Source: Pyrodictiaceae archaeon
Lineage (GTDB): Archaea; Thermoproteota; Thermoprotei_A; Sulfolobales; Pyrodictiaceae
Assembly: GCA_027046525.1 (NCBI GenBank)
Contig: JALTYD010000150.1
Location: forward strand, 1,589 to 12,466
Reading direction: 5' to 3'
Length of the DNA stretch: 10,878 nucleotides
Part shown: positions 1 through 6,707 of the stretch, piece after piece
Position numbering within the stretch: position 1 is the first letter of the stretch
Layout: each line of letters opens with the position of its first letter
Made by a program: the position numbers and the translations under genes
Notes under the pieces: model-generated
What the model was told of the DNA's origin: nothing
The model's input: the letters and a program-made list of their open reading frames with translations, nothing else
The model's database searches: none

Positions 1-875
1 TACTGTTCGTCTCTACCACCTAGGAAGACGTGGTGATCAGGGAATCCCATGAGACGGGCTTGTTCTCTGACAGTCAGGAATCTATCTGAGTATGGGTGTA
101 TAAATCTACTAGAACCTAGTACAGTTGGTGCTATTCTTCTCGGATCTAGACGTATAAGGTTTGGGAGTCTTCGGCCTTTTGCACCTTCATAGTATATTAG
201 TGCTTGTCCCCAGCCTAGTCTAGCTATACGTCTAAGCTTTTTATGACTTATTGGTGTTACTTCGTGGTTAGGTATGCTAGTTGATCCAGGTTCTGGTAGA
301 TTCTCTAGTGCTTTTCCAACGGTTATTCTCCTAGGTACTGGTTTTGGTTTTATTTTTATGTTAGATATGAATACTCTTAGTCTATGACTTGGTGTTCCGT
401 ATTTTTCAGCTAAGAGTTTGTTAAAGTATATTTTCTCGTAGCCTGCTTTTTTGAATATATTTTCGAGTTCGCTACGGAGATCGAGTATTCCAGGTACATT
501 TTCCATAATGAATATCTTTGGTTTTACTTCAGATACTATCCTAGCAAAATGTAGTACTAATTGGCCTATAGGGTCTTGGTAGAGCCTATCTAGGGGATTT
601 TTCATTCGCCTAGGATTTGCTCCTGTAAATGGCTCGCAAGGCGGACTACCTATGATAACATCTATATCTCCCACTAGTTTCTCTATCATGTAGCCGTTTA
701 CTTCCTTGATATCTTCTGCTAATACTATAGCGTCTGGGAAGTTGACTTTAAATGTTCTAGAGGCTGTTGGACTATTATCTATTCCCATTAGTATCTTAAA
801 GCCTGCTCTCCTAAACCCTTCTGCAAATCCTCCTGCTCCACAGAATAGATCAACTAGGTTTAGAGTCTCCTTCAA
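1..875 (-). CDS. DNA (cytosine-5)-methyltransferase, partial (C-terminus beyond left edge)
   Basis: Transfers a methyl group from S-adenosylmethionine to C5 of cytosine. I translated 291 residues without a stop. Class motifs appear in order: motif I DLFCGAGG (residues 9-16, SAM binding), motif IV SPPCEPF (77-83, nucleophile Cys80), motif VI ENV (125-127), motif VIII as HRLR (164-167, usually QxRxR), a short target-recognition region around 171-262, and motif IX LTVREQARLMGFPD (267-280). Motif X would lie beyond the edge. The start is a TTG (873-875): an in-frame stop lies 12 bases before it and motif I follows at once. The start overlaps the tfe 3' end by 26 bases, implying translational coupling. 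I see no restriction endonuclease, although the left flank is unseen. The family is clear; the target (DNA site, or possibly RNA) is not. Confidence 0.88.
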   Translation of the reverse strand, partial: MKETLNLVDLFCGAGGFAEGFRRAGFKILMGIDNSPTASRTFKVNFPDAIVLAEDIKEVNGYMIEKLVGDIDVIIGSPPCEPFTGANPRRMKNPLDRLYQDPIGQLVLHFARIVSEVKPKIFIMENVPGILDLRSELENIFKKAGYEKIYFNKLLAEKYGTPSHRLRVFISNIKIKPKPVPRRITVGKALENLPEPGSTSIPNHEVTPISHKKLRRIARLGWGQALIYYEGAKGRRLPNLIRLDPRRIAPTVLGSSRFIHPYSDRFLTVREQARLMGFPDHHVFLGGRDEQ

Positions 876-1383
876 GCTCTTTTTCTATCCTCCTTATATA
901 GTCTTTTAGTACTTCTATTCTCAGCTCTTTATCCTCGTCTGGTTCCAGTACTGCTCCACATCTTGGGCACGTAAAATCGTATTCTATAGCTGTTTCGAAG
1001 TTGTATCGTATACCATCGTTTGGACACTGGTAGAAGTCTGATGATTCTTGGCTTTCTAGTACTGCTTTTAGCTTATCTAGTACTATTTTCTTCCTAGTTC
1101 TGACTATCGAGGGGATGCCTTCATAGTTTATTCGCCAGAGAAATATTGTTCTATTCTTCTCATCTTCTAGTCGAACACGTCTATATGTTACAAAACTCTT
1201 TTCTGCAAGTAGATTGAGAGCTCTTCTCACAACATTCATTCTCATATCTGTTTTCTCAGCTATTTCTAGCTCTGAGAGTTCTCCGCCGTTCTCGTATAGT
1301 GTTTCAAATACTTGTTTTGCTTCTGGCCCAATTAGCTTCTCTATCATCTCAAATAATGGCTCTGGTGAGTTTCTCTTGGCCAA
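850..1383 (-). CDS. tfe: Transcription initiation factor E, alpha subunit (TFE)
   Basis: Archaeal counterpart of TFIIE-alpha; it stabilises the open promoter complex with TBP, TFB and RNA polymerase. The 177 residues hold a winged-helix domain (about 10-90, with the wHTH segment LSELEIAEKTDMRMNVVRRA), a linker helix (97-112) and a C-terminal zinc ribbon beginning FYQCPND and continuing to FTCPRCG. Cys120, Cys139 and Cys142 are present, but position 123 is Asp rather than the fourth Cys; from memory, Sulfolobales TFE has a similar CPxD knuckle, so this is probably a lineage trait. The start is TTG (1381-1383); no ATG or GTG lies upstream in frame, and the first internal ATG (residue 13) would cut into the domain. 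A TATA-like box lies about 20 bases upstream, so this gene may have its own promoter. The length is normal for the family. Confidence 0.95.
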   Translation of the reverse strand: MAKRNSPEPLFEMIEKLIGPEAKQVFETLYENGGELSELEIAEKTDMRMNVVRRALNLLAEKSFVTYRRVRLEDEKNRTIFLWRINYEGIPSIVRTRKKIVLDKLKAVLESQESSDFYQCPNDGIRYNFETAIEYDFTCPRCGAVLEPDEDKELRIEVLKDYIRRIEKELEGDSKPS

Positions 1384-1397
1384 TATTCGTTTGACCC

Positions 1398-1410
1398 TAT
1401 TTATATATGG
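1398..1410 (-). promoter_or_regulatory. TATA-like box before tfe
   Basis: Reading on the minus strand, CCATATATAAATA ends 14 bases before the tfe TTG, inside the 39-base gap between trm56 and tfe. No Shine-Dalgarno-like sequence precedes the TTG. This fits a leaderless or nearly leaderless transcript, although the spacing (box centre about 20 bases upstream) is shorter than the usual 26 or so. It would let tfe be expressed separately from the upstream genes. Confidence 0.45.
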
Positions 1411-1422
1411 ATAAGGGTGGGG

Positions 1423-1983
1423 TTATTCTAGACTTACTATTCTCTTCCTCCTGCTAGAAGGTATTATCTTCTTTCTCGCGTTTGGATACTCTATTCTAAG
1501 TTCTTCCCCGCCGAAAAGCCTATCTAGAAACACAGCGAGAGCAGCTACTTCGCTATGAGGCTGATTACCTATTGCTACATTGTAGTCAGCTATTTGGTAG
1601 AAAAATGCTGGGACTTTCTCAGCACCAACAATTACTAGTTTAGGTCTATTGCTCTCACGTATATCTTCTATTATACTATCTATGTGTAGACCGTACATTG
1701 TCAAGTGTATGATTTCGCCACCATTTTTCTTCCACTCCTCTGTATATTTTCTACTATCTACTCCACACTCTATAGTGATACTACCTCCCCAATCTCGCTG
1801 TATTCTCCTAAGTGATTCTACTATGTTTTTATCACATATATCTCCTAGAATGAATCCATTAGCGCCGAAAGCTCTAGCTACTAGTCCTACATGTGTTGTT
1901 ACTCTCTTATCTCGTTGAGGTCTATGGCCTATCCTTAGAACGTATACTTTACCATACTTTTTAATAGCTTCGTAGTAGTCCAT
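1423..1983 (-). CDS. trm56: tRNA (cytidine(56)-2'-O)-methyltransferase, aTrm56
   Basis: SPOUT-class enzyme that 2'-O-methylates C56 in the T-loop of archaeal tRNAs using SAM. The 186-residue product starts with the family signature VLRIGHRPQRDKRVTTHVGL (residues 15-34) followed by ARAFGA. It continues with a central Rossmann-like part and then LVIVGAEKVP and YNVAIGNQPHSEVAALAVFLDR (about residues 116-157), which form the knotted SAM site in this family. The ATG start is preceded by a good Shine-Dalgarno-like GGAG with 7 bases spacing. It begins 49 bases inside the hflX 3' end in another frame, so the two are surely co-transcribed. The Lys/Arg-rich tail (ARKKIIPSSRRKR) may help tRNA binding. 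The length matches the family. Confidence 0.95.
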   Translation of the reverse strand: MDYYEAIKKYGKVYVLRIGHRPQRDKRVTTHVGLVARAFGANGFILGDICDKNIVESLRRIQRDWGGSITIECGVDSRKYTEEWKKNGGEIIHLTMYGLHIDSIIEDIRESNRPKLVIVGAEKVPAFFYQIADYNVAIGNQPHSEVAALAVFLDRLFGGEELRIEYPNARKKIIPSSRRKRIVSLE

Positions 1984-3077
1984 AGTAATTCTCCTATCCC
2001 ATCTCCCTTCGTAGCAGATATAGGTACTAAGGATTTAAATGCAGGATAAGTACTACTAACTACTGATTCTACTATCCTAGATAGTCTATTGATTTCTGTT
2101 TCTTCTCCTACTAAGTCGATTTTATTAGCAGCTACTACCAGTGGTTTACCTACAACTCCTATTCTTCTAAGTGTCGAGATACCCTCACCTAGTTTTTCTA
2201 GCATAACATCTTCTGGTTCCGATAGATCTACGACATAGATAATTATATCAGAATATGCTACTTCTTCTAGCGTAGAATGGAATGCCTCAATAATCTCTGG
2301 GGGTACTCTAGTTATGAATCCTACAGTATCTATAAATGCTATTTTTAGTCCATCTGATACTGTAGATCCTACTTTAGGAGAGATAGTTGTAAAGTATTCT
2401 TCTCCTACAGGTTTTGAGAAGCCTGTGAGTTTATTAAATAGAGATGTTTTACCAGCACTAGCATAGCCAACTATAGATACATGTGGGATACCTTTACTAC
2501 TCCTCTTGGATCTCTCTATAGCTCTTCTTCTTCTGAGATTTTCTAGCTGATTTTTTATCCTAGATATACGTGAGACTATATGTTTATAGTATGCATCTAT
2601 TGCATAGGTACCTGGGCCTAGAAAGCCTGGAAGTTCACGTAGTTTAGCTAGTCTTATTGCTTCTCTTACTAGTGGTAGCTGGTGGTGTAGTTTAGCTAGT
2701 TCTATCTGTAATTTAGCCTCTTTACTACCTGCATGTAGAGCAAATATTTCGAGCAATAGCAGAGTTCTATCTATAACTTCTCTTCTAGTCTTTTTTACTA
2801 TCTTAAAGTATTCTCGTGGCTTCATATCGTCAAATAATATTATCGTAGGAGAATACTCTATGTATTTGTTCACTAGCTGTACTAGTTCTTCGAGTTTTGC
2901 ATCACTCAGGATCTTCGAGCGAGATAATCTCCTATATCTGAGAGTATCTACTATACTATAGCCTGCTGTTTCTGCGAGTGCATGTGCTTCTTTTATCTCC
3001 CAGTATGGTGTATTCCTAGGTATTAGTAGTATTGCATACTTCATAGTAGCACTCTTTCCATATCTTCCACTAGCCAT
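1935..3077 (-). CDS. hflX: HflX-family GTPase
   Basis: GTPase of the HflX branch of the TRAFAC/Obg class; bacterial members bind the 50S subunit and split stalled ribosomes. The 380-residue frame has an N-terminal HflX domain (about 13-150), the GPG segment (GFLGPGTYAIDAYY, 151-164) and an Arg-rich coiled helix (165-192). The G domain follows: G1 GYASAGKTS (204-212), G2 Thr230/231, G3 DTVGF (250-254), G4 NKID (318-321), G5 SAT (354-356). The usual HflX GPGETxxE is replaced by GPGTYAID. The start is uncertain: ATG at 3077 or ATG at 3044 (MKYAILLIP), where the recognisable domain begins; neither has a strong ribosome binding site. It lies between mbf1 (23-base gap) and trm56 (49-base overlap). 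The role on archaeal ribosomes is inferred from the family. Confidence 0.93.
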   Translation of the reverse strand: MASGRYGKSATMKYAILLIPRNTPYWEIKEAHALAETAGYSIVDTLRYRRLSRSKILSDAKLEELVQLVNKYIEYSPTIILFDDMKPREYFKIVKKTRREVIDRTLLLLEIFALHAGSKEAKLQIELAKLHHQLPLVREAIRLAKLRELPGFLGPGTYAIDAYYKHIVSRISRIKNQLENLRRRRAIERSKRSSKGIPHVSIVGYASAGKTSLFNKLTGFSKPVGEEYFTTISPKVGSTVSDGLKIAFIDTVGFITRVPPEIIEAFHSTLEEVAYSDIIIYVVDLSEPEDVMLEKLGEGISTLRRIGVVGKPLVVAANKIDLVGEETEINRLSRIVESVVSSTYPAFKSLVPISATKGDGIGELLWTTTKLLKSMVKYTF

Positions 3078-3100
3078 AGACTATCACTAGGAGGCTATAA

Positions 3101-3709
3101 TTATTCTTCCCGGAATTCAGCTATATCGCCTAGTGTAAGGTATAGATTCTCTCTCTTGCTCTTACTTAGTTCTTCTTCTGTCTCAACTACTGGTTCTAGT
3201 AGTTTAATCCCTAATACTTTTTCTAGTTTTCTCGCTAGATCTATCGATGGAACAAGTTCGCCCAGCTCTATTCTACGAATAACACTTTCTGCAATCTTAG
3301 CTTTCCTCGCTAAGTCACGCTGAGTATAGCCTAGTCTTTCACGTGCTCTCCTCACTCTAGAAGAATAGTCGTCTACTACTTCAAATCTCTCTGCTTCTCT
3401 AAGGCTGACGCCTCTTGGTTTTGGCCTCATAGTAAGGCTACGTATAGGTTGTAGAGGCTTAGCTTTCTCTGTAGCTGGCTTACGGCTAGGTGTAGTTTGT
3501 ATTCTAGCTTGAGGAGTAGTTGAGCGTAGAGCTAAGCGGTATCTCATAGGGTCGTCTGGTGTTGTCCTAGTTCTCCTTAGTCTCTCTACATGGCATCTTC
3601 TACAGAGTACTAGTTCAACTCCCTCTACAACTACTCTGTATGGTCTCCCCTCTACTGGGGAGCCGCACATTTCACAGTATAGACTAGCTTCATTTCTCTT
3701 CCTATTCAA
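3101..3709 (-). CDS. mbf1: Archaeal multiprotein bridging factor 1 (MBF1)
   Basis: Homologue of eukaryotic MBF1/EDF1; the eukaryotic protein bridges TBP and activators, and archaeal and eukaryotic members associate with ribosomes. The 202 residues comprise an N-terminal zinc ribbon (Cys12, Cys15, Cys36, Cys39: YCEMCGSPV, LCRRC), a long basic, Thr/Arg/Pro-rich linker (about 45-105), and a cro/C1-type helix-turn-helix (about 115-171, with GYTQRDLARKAKIAESVIRR). A short acidic tail follows. It looks longer than typical archaeal MBF1, mainly through the linker. The start is TTG (3707-3709), with no alternative upstream in frame. It is the first gene of the minus-strand block (mbf1-hflX-trm56) and is divergent from the PAN gene. 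Being an HTH protein next to a palindromic promoter, autoregulation is possible but unproven. Confidence 0.93.
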   Translation of the reverse strand: MNRKRNEASLYCEMCGSPVEGRPYRVVVEGVELVLCRRCHVERLRRTRTTPDDPMRYRLALRSTTPQARIQTTPSRKPATEKAKPLQPIRSLTMRPKPRGVSLREAERFEVVDDYSSRVRRARERLGYTQRDLARKAKIAESVIRRIELGELVPSIDLARKLEKVLGIKLLEPVVETEEELSKSKRENLYLTLGDIAEFREE

Positions 3710-3747
3710 CCTGGTATACGCCCGATATTAGTAATACGTAAACGAAC

Positions 3748-3781
3748 TATTATTTAGTACTTCTAGTATAACTAAATAATA
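3748..3781. promoter_or_regulatory. Perfect 11-bp inverted repeat in the PAN/mbf1 divergent promoter
   Basis: TATTATTTAGT (3748-3758) and its exact reverse complement ACTAAATAATA (3771-3781) are separated by 12 bases, with arm centres 23 bases apart. The right arm ends one base before the PAN ATG. The left arm contains a TATA-like TTATTTA whose centre is about 29 bases before that ATG, fitting leaderless PAN transcription. The right arm read on the minus strand is the same TATA-like box, pointing towards mbf1 (start codon about 65 bases away). It can be a two-way promoter, an operator, or both. The repeat is seen directly; its role is inferred. Confidence 0.6.
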
Positions 3782-3782
3782 C

Positions 3783-5015
3783 ATGAACGGTGCTAAGGTA
3801 ATGGGTAGTGATTTTGATTTTGACGCTACTCTCAACGAGTATATTCGTATGCTTGAGAGGCGTGTGAAAGAGCTAGAAGCTGAACGTGCAGAGCTTAGGA
3901 GAGAATTACGTAGGTACAAGATGGAGCTAGATAAACTCCTTAGCCCACCTCTCATAGAAGCTATTGTTCTTAGTGTACTGCCTGATGGGAGAGTAGTCGT
4001 TAAGAGCAGTACAGGCCCTAATTTAGTTGTACGTGTTATGAGTGATGTAGATGTATCTAAGCTGCTACCAGGTGCACATGTAGCTATCAACCAGAGAGGA
4101 TCAGCTATAGTGGAGGTGCTTCCAGAGCATGAAGATCCGTTCGTTAGAGCTATGGAGGTTGTAGAGAGGCCGAAGATATCCTTCGAGGATATAGGTGGGT
4201 TAAAACAACAGAAGCAAGAACTCTACGAGTCAGTTATACTCCCTCTTGTAGAGCCAGAATTATTTAGAGAGCTAGGAGTTGAGCCTCCAAAAGGAGTACT
4301 ACTCTATGGTCCTCCTGGCTGTGGTAAGACTCTACTAGCAAAAGCAGTAGCTGGTATGAGTAAAGCTACATTCATACGTGTTGTTGGATCAGAATTCGTC
4401 CAGAAATACGTAGGAGAAGGTGCTAGGATAGTAAGAGAAGTATTTAGGCTTGCAAAAAAGAAAGCTCCTAGCATAGTATTCATAGACGAAATTGATGCTA
4501 TTGCAGCGAAGAGACTAGATATAGGTACTAGTGGCGAGAGAGAAGTACAACGTACTCTCATGCAGCTACTAGCTATCCTGGATGGATTTGATTCGCTAGA
4601 GAATGTCAGAGTAATAGCAGCTACTAATAGAATAGATATACTGGATCCTGCTATCCTGAGACCCGGTAGATTTGATAGACTACTCTATGTACCACCGCCC
4701 AACCATAGAGCACGTATCGAGATATTCGCGATACATACAAAGAAAATGAAGCTCTCGAAAGATGTAGACTTAGAATATCTCGCTAGTATTACAGAAGGAG
4801 CAACTGGAGCTGATATTAAAGCAATAGCTATGGAAGCTGGTTATTCTGCTCTGAGGAGGAGAGCAAAAGAAGTTAGTATGAATGACTTCCTCTATGCTGT
4901 AGAAAAGGTTATGAAAAAGAGGAAGAGACCCTACATAGAACCCACAGATGTTAGTCAAGAAGAACTTGACTATAAGGAATCCTCACCTAGAGAGACTAGC
5001 GTAATGCATATCTAG
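3783..5015 (+). CDS. pan: Proteasome-activating nucleotidase (PAN), AAA+ ATPase
   Basis: Hexameric ATPase that unfolds proteins and feeds them to the 20S proteasome; the archaeal relative of Rpt1-6. Of 410 residues: N-terminal coiled coil (about 15-52), conserved Pro55/56 linker, OB domain (57-115), AAA+ domain with Walker A GPPGCGKT (176-183), pore loop KYVGEG (208-213), Walker B VFIDEID (232-238), second region of homology with [20 protein letters not shown] (280-299, arginine fingers R293/R296), and C-terminal helical domain (about 325-385). The frame ends VMHI, so the HbYX tail that opens the 20S gate is not canonical: His stands where Tyr is expected. ATG 3783 fits the TATA-like box upstream; ATG 3801 is an alternative. 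Tandem TAG stops follow. The 3' end overlaps the convergent metallopeptidase gene by 20 bases. Family assignment is firm; a proteasome-independent variant cannot be excluded. Confidence 0.93.
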   Translation: MNGAKVMGSDFDFDATLNEYIRMLERRVKELEAERAELRRELRRYKMELDKLLSPPLIEAIVLSVLPDGRVVVKSSTGPNLVVRVMSDVDVSKLLPGAHVAINQRGSAIVEVLPEHEDPFVRAMEVVERPKISFEDIGGLKQQKQELYESVILPLVEPELFRELGVEPPKGVLLYGPPGCGKTLLAKAVAGMSKATFIRVVGSEFVQKYVGEGARIVREVFRLAKKKAPSIVFIDEIDAIAAKRLDIGTSGEREVQRTLMQLLAILDGFDSLENVRVIAATNRIDILDPAILRPGRFDRLLYVPPPNHRARIEIFAIHTKKMKLSKDVDLEYLASITEGATGADIKAIAMEAGYSALRRRAKEVSMNDFLYAVEKVMKKRKRPYIEPTDVSQEELDYKESSPRETSVMHI

Positions 5016-5463
5016 TAGTTTTATACTTTCCAGCTTCGTTGATAGCATAGCCTATGAGCTGGCATATCTTCTCTCTAGTCTTCTCGTCTAGCTTCTCCCA
5101 GTACTTATTAATGTTGCTAGCTCTACTCCACTCACCATGGCTTCTTAGACTACCACTGAAAGTCTTTGGTATATGTAGGAGCTCGTGTATGAGTATTCTA
5201 AGAATATCGCTGCATTTTCTTCCCTGTACTCTCTGGTGTATTAACTCGATCACATATACAGGCTGACACTTGTTTAAAGCTACGAGAATAGATGGTGTAC
5301 CCCATATTCTAGCATGTGCTCTACTTTTTGAGCCTAGGCTTATTACTCCATAAATACTTTCTAGTTTTAGATAGTCGAGGCCTATGCTATTAGCTAGTAT
5401 TCTTAGAGCTTCTGTTAAGTAGCTACTAGGTATGTATTTGATTTTAGGCGAGTACTTGCACCT
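4996..5463 (-). CDS. Putative zinc metallopeptidase (HELLH family), start codon missing or frameshifted
   Basis: An open frame of 155 codons resembling a small archaeal putative metallopeptidase family. Zinc motif HELLH (residues 93-97, counting from codon 5461-5463) is followed by [13 protein letters not shown], which supplies a third His (109). A conserved-looking upstream block [12 protein letters not shown] lies at 44-55, after an N-terminus reading KYSPKIKY. From memory, family members keep all these blocks and start just before the YxP segment. No ATG, GTG or TTG exists in this frame before GTG 5251-5253, which would delete the first 70 residues. An out-of-frame GTG (5459-5461) within GAGGTG sits exactly where the start is expected; a one-base deletion shortly after it would join the frames. 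Causes could be sequence error, a real frameshift or unusual initiation. It follows phoH closely and converges on PAN. Its substrate is unknown. Confidence 0.72.
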   Translation of the reverse strand, partial: RCKYSPKIKYIPSSYLTEALRILANSIGLDYLKLESIYGVISLGSKSRAHARIWGTPSILVALNKCQPVYVIELIHQRVQGRKCSDILRILIHELLHIPKTFSGSLRSHGEWSRASNINKYWEKLDEKTREKICQLIGYAINEAGKYKTTRYALR

Positions 5464-5464
5464 C
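5459..5464 (-). promoter_or_regulatory. Shine-Dalgarno-like GAGGTG before the metallopeptidase frame
   Basis: GAGGTG on the minus strand, 8 bases after the phoH stop codon, matches the archaeal anti-Shine-Dalgarno. It also contains a GTG, but that GTG is out of frame with the conserved peptide and meets a TAA after five codons. No canonical start codon lies within the normal distance downstream in the correct frame. Confidence 0.45.
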
Positions 5465-5471
5465 TAGCTAT

Positions 5472-6626
5472 TTATCTTTTCCTTTTTCCTCTCTGTCTCT
5501 TCTTTGCTTCTACCTCGTATACTTTAACACCTATCCCTAGTAGTTTCTTGAATATTGAATCAATGAATTTTACGTGGAATCCTCTTTGGCCTACAAAGGC
5601 GCCAAATTCATTACTAGATACTTTTATAGCTAGGAATGGGCCCTCAAAATCTACATCTACTATGTGTTTATGTATCCAACTTACTGGGTGTACTGCTCTG
5701 ATAAGGTTTGTGAAATCTAGTGTTAATTCTACTCCTCTGAGTAGAAGCTCTGTATCTTCTTCTATCTTCTGAATTCTCTCTCCTCCTCTACCAACAAGTC
5801 TTCCTAGGTAGTTCTCTTTTACTATTATTAGTGCATCAGGTACATTCTCAGACTTTATTTCAAACTTCTTCTTCTCTTCTAGGAATTCAACTACAGTTAT
5901 TATGTCTGCATCAGGTGCATATATCTGAGCTGTATCGATGATTCTTTTCTCGATATCGTTTAGTGGTCTATTCCTCATCTTCATTTCAATCATTAATCTT
6001 ATTCCTCTCTTAGCGCCTGGACGTATTATATCTTTGAGACCAAGATCTACTACTTTTGAATTCTCCTCGCCTAGTAGTACTTCTCTTATAATAGTTGCTC
6101 CATCACGTTCAATACCATGTAGCTTCTGGAAGACTGGATCACCAGCTATTATGAACTTGCTATTTCTACCTATCCTCATGAGTATCTCTATACTACTCTC
6201 TGGTGGAACATTCTGTGAATCATCTAGGAATATTACTGAATCATCAAATGTTCTTCCTCGGAGATAGTGTGTATCAGCAAACAAAAGTTTGCCTTCATTG
6301 ACTAGTTCTTCTATTTTTTTCCAATCTATAAAGCCACTAAGTATATCTTTTAAGTAGGCAGAAGCTATCTCGTAGTACTGTGGACCTAGGTCTTGTGTTG
6401 TTAGCTCTCTACCAGTAACAATATCTACGACAGGCCTAGATATTATCAGTCTTCTATACTTTCCTTGTATAACTGCATCGATCCCATATAGTACACTGAA
6501 GAGACTCTTACCACTACCAGTAGGTCCAAAAAGACCAACAACTTCTACAGTATCATCTTTTAGAGCTCTAAGCATTTCTTCCTGTCCTGGACTTAGAGGT
6601 TTTAGCTTATCGATTAAGCTAGGCAT
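5472..6626 (-). CDS. PhoH-like ATPase with C-terminal KH RNA-binding domains
   Basis: P-loop NTPase of the PhoH family (related to superfamily 1 helicases), fused to RNA-binding modules, so it probably acts on RNA; the precise role is unknown. In 384 residues: Walker A GPTGSGKS (34-41), ISRPVVD (62-68), the GRELTTQDLGP segment (72-82) typical of PhoH, Walker B VIFLDDSQN (131-139; bacterial PhoH usually has DEAQN), and the sensor-like IIAGDP (159-164). Two KH-like units follow, with GXXG loops GRGG (279-282, in RLVGRGGERIQKIEE) and GQRG (346-349, in FVGQRGFHVKFIDSIFKKL). The tail KKRQRGKRKR is strongly basic. The ATG is preceded by GGGTGG with 6 bases spacing. It is divergent from taw3 and followed 8 bases later by the metallopeptidase frame. 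Confidence 0.92.
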   Translation of the reverse strand: MPSLIDKLKPLSPGQEEMLRALKDDTVEVVGLFGPTGSGKSLFSVLYGIDAVIQGKYRRLIISRPVVDIVTGRELTTQDLGPQYYEIASAYLKDILSGFIDWKKIEELVNEGKLLFADTHYLRGRTFDDSVIFLDDSQNVPPESSIEILMRIGRNSKFIIAGDPVFQKLHGIERDGATIIREVLLGEENSKVVDLGLKDIIRPGAKRGIRLMIEMKMRNRPLNDIEKRIIDTAQIYAPDADIITVVEFLEEKKKFEIKSENVPDALIIVKENYLGRLVGRGGERIQKIEEDTELLLRGVELTLDFTNLIRAVHPVSWIHKHIVDVDFEGPFLAIKVSSNEFGAFVGQRGFHVKFIDSIFKKLLGIGVKVYEVEAKKRQRGKRKR

Positions 6627-6707
6627 TGTATTCCACCCGCCTTTGCAGGTATATGATTATCTAGGATTATATTAGTATCTAGGCAAAACCATAGTAGGGA
6701 CATCGGG
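6627..6707. promoter_or_regulatory. Divergent promoter region between phoH-KH and taw3
   Basis: 81 bases without a gene. On the minus strand CATATA (6650-6655) is centred about 26 bases before the phoH ATG, the expected distance for a TATA box of a near-leaderless transcript. On the plus strand ATTATATTA (about 6667-6674) lies about 37 bases before the taw3 TTG, predicting a leader of roughly 12 bases. An 8-base direct repeat TATCTAGG (6658-6665 and 6676-6683) flanks the plus-strand TATA-like box. The elements are read by eye; function is inferred. Confidence 0.45.

Noticed and set aside
957..1025. Missing fourth cysteine in the TFE zinc ribbon (CPND) as a sign of a broken gene
   Set aside because: From memory, crenarchaeal TFE proteins of Sulfolobales show a similar CPxD first knuckle, so this is probably a lineage trait rather than damage.
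1498..2020. Possible duplication or fusion in the hflX/trm56 overlap
   Set aside because: The 49-base overlap is in different frames, and both proteins have complete, family-like ends and a good GGAG before trm56. It is an ordinary operon overlap.
3728..4090. 120-codon minus-strand frame over the start of PAN
   Set aside because: Ser/Thr/Leu-rich antisense shadow. It lies over the PAN coiled coil and OB domain and would cross the mbf1/pan promoter.
5054..5266. 70-codon plus-strand frame with a hydrophobic start, which could look like a small membrane protein
   Set aside because: It is the antisense of the metallopeptidase-like frame, whose HELLH motif and conserved blocks explain the sequence.
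5938..6267. 109-codon open frame on the plus strand opposite phoH-KH
   Set aside because: Low-complexity Ile/Ser/Leu-rich shadow of the minus-strand PhoH coding sequence.
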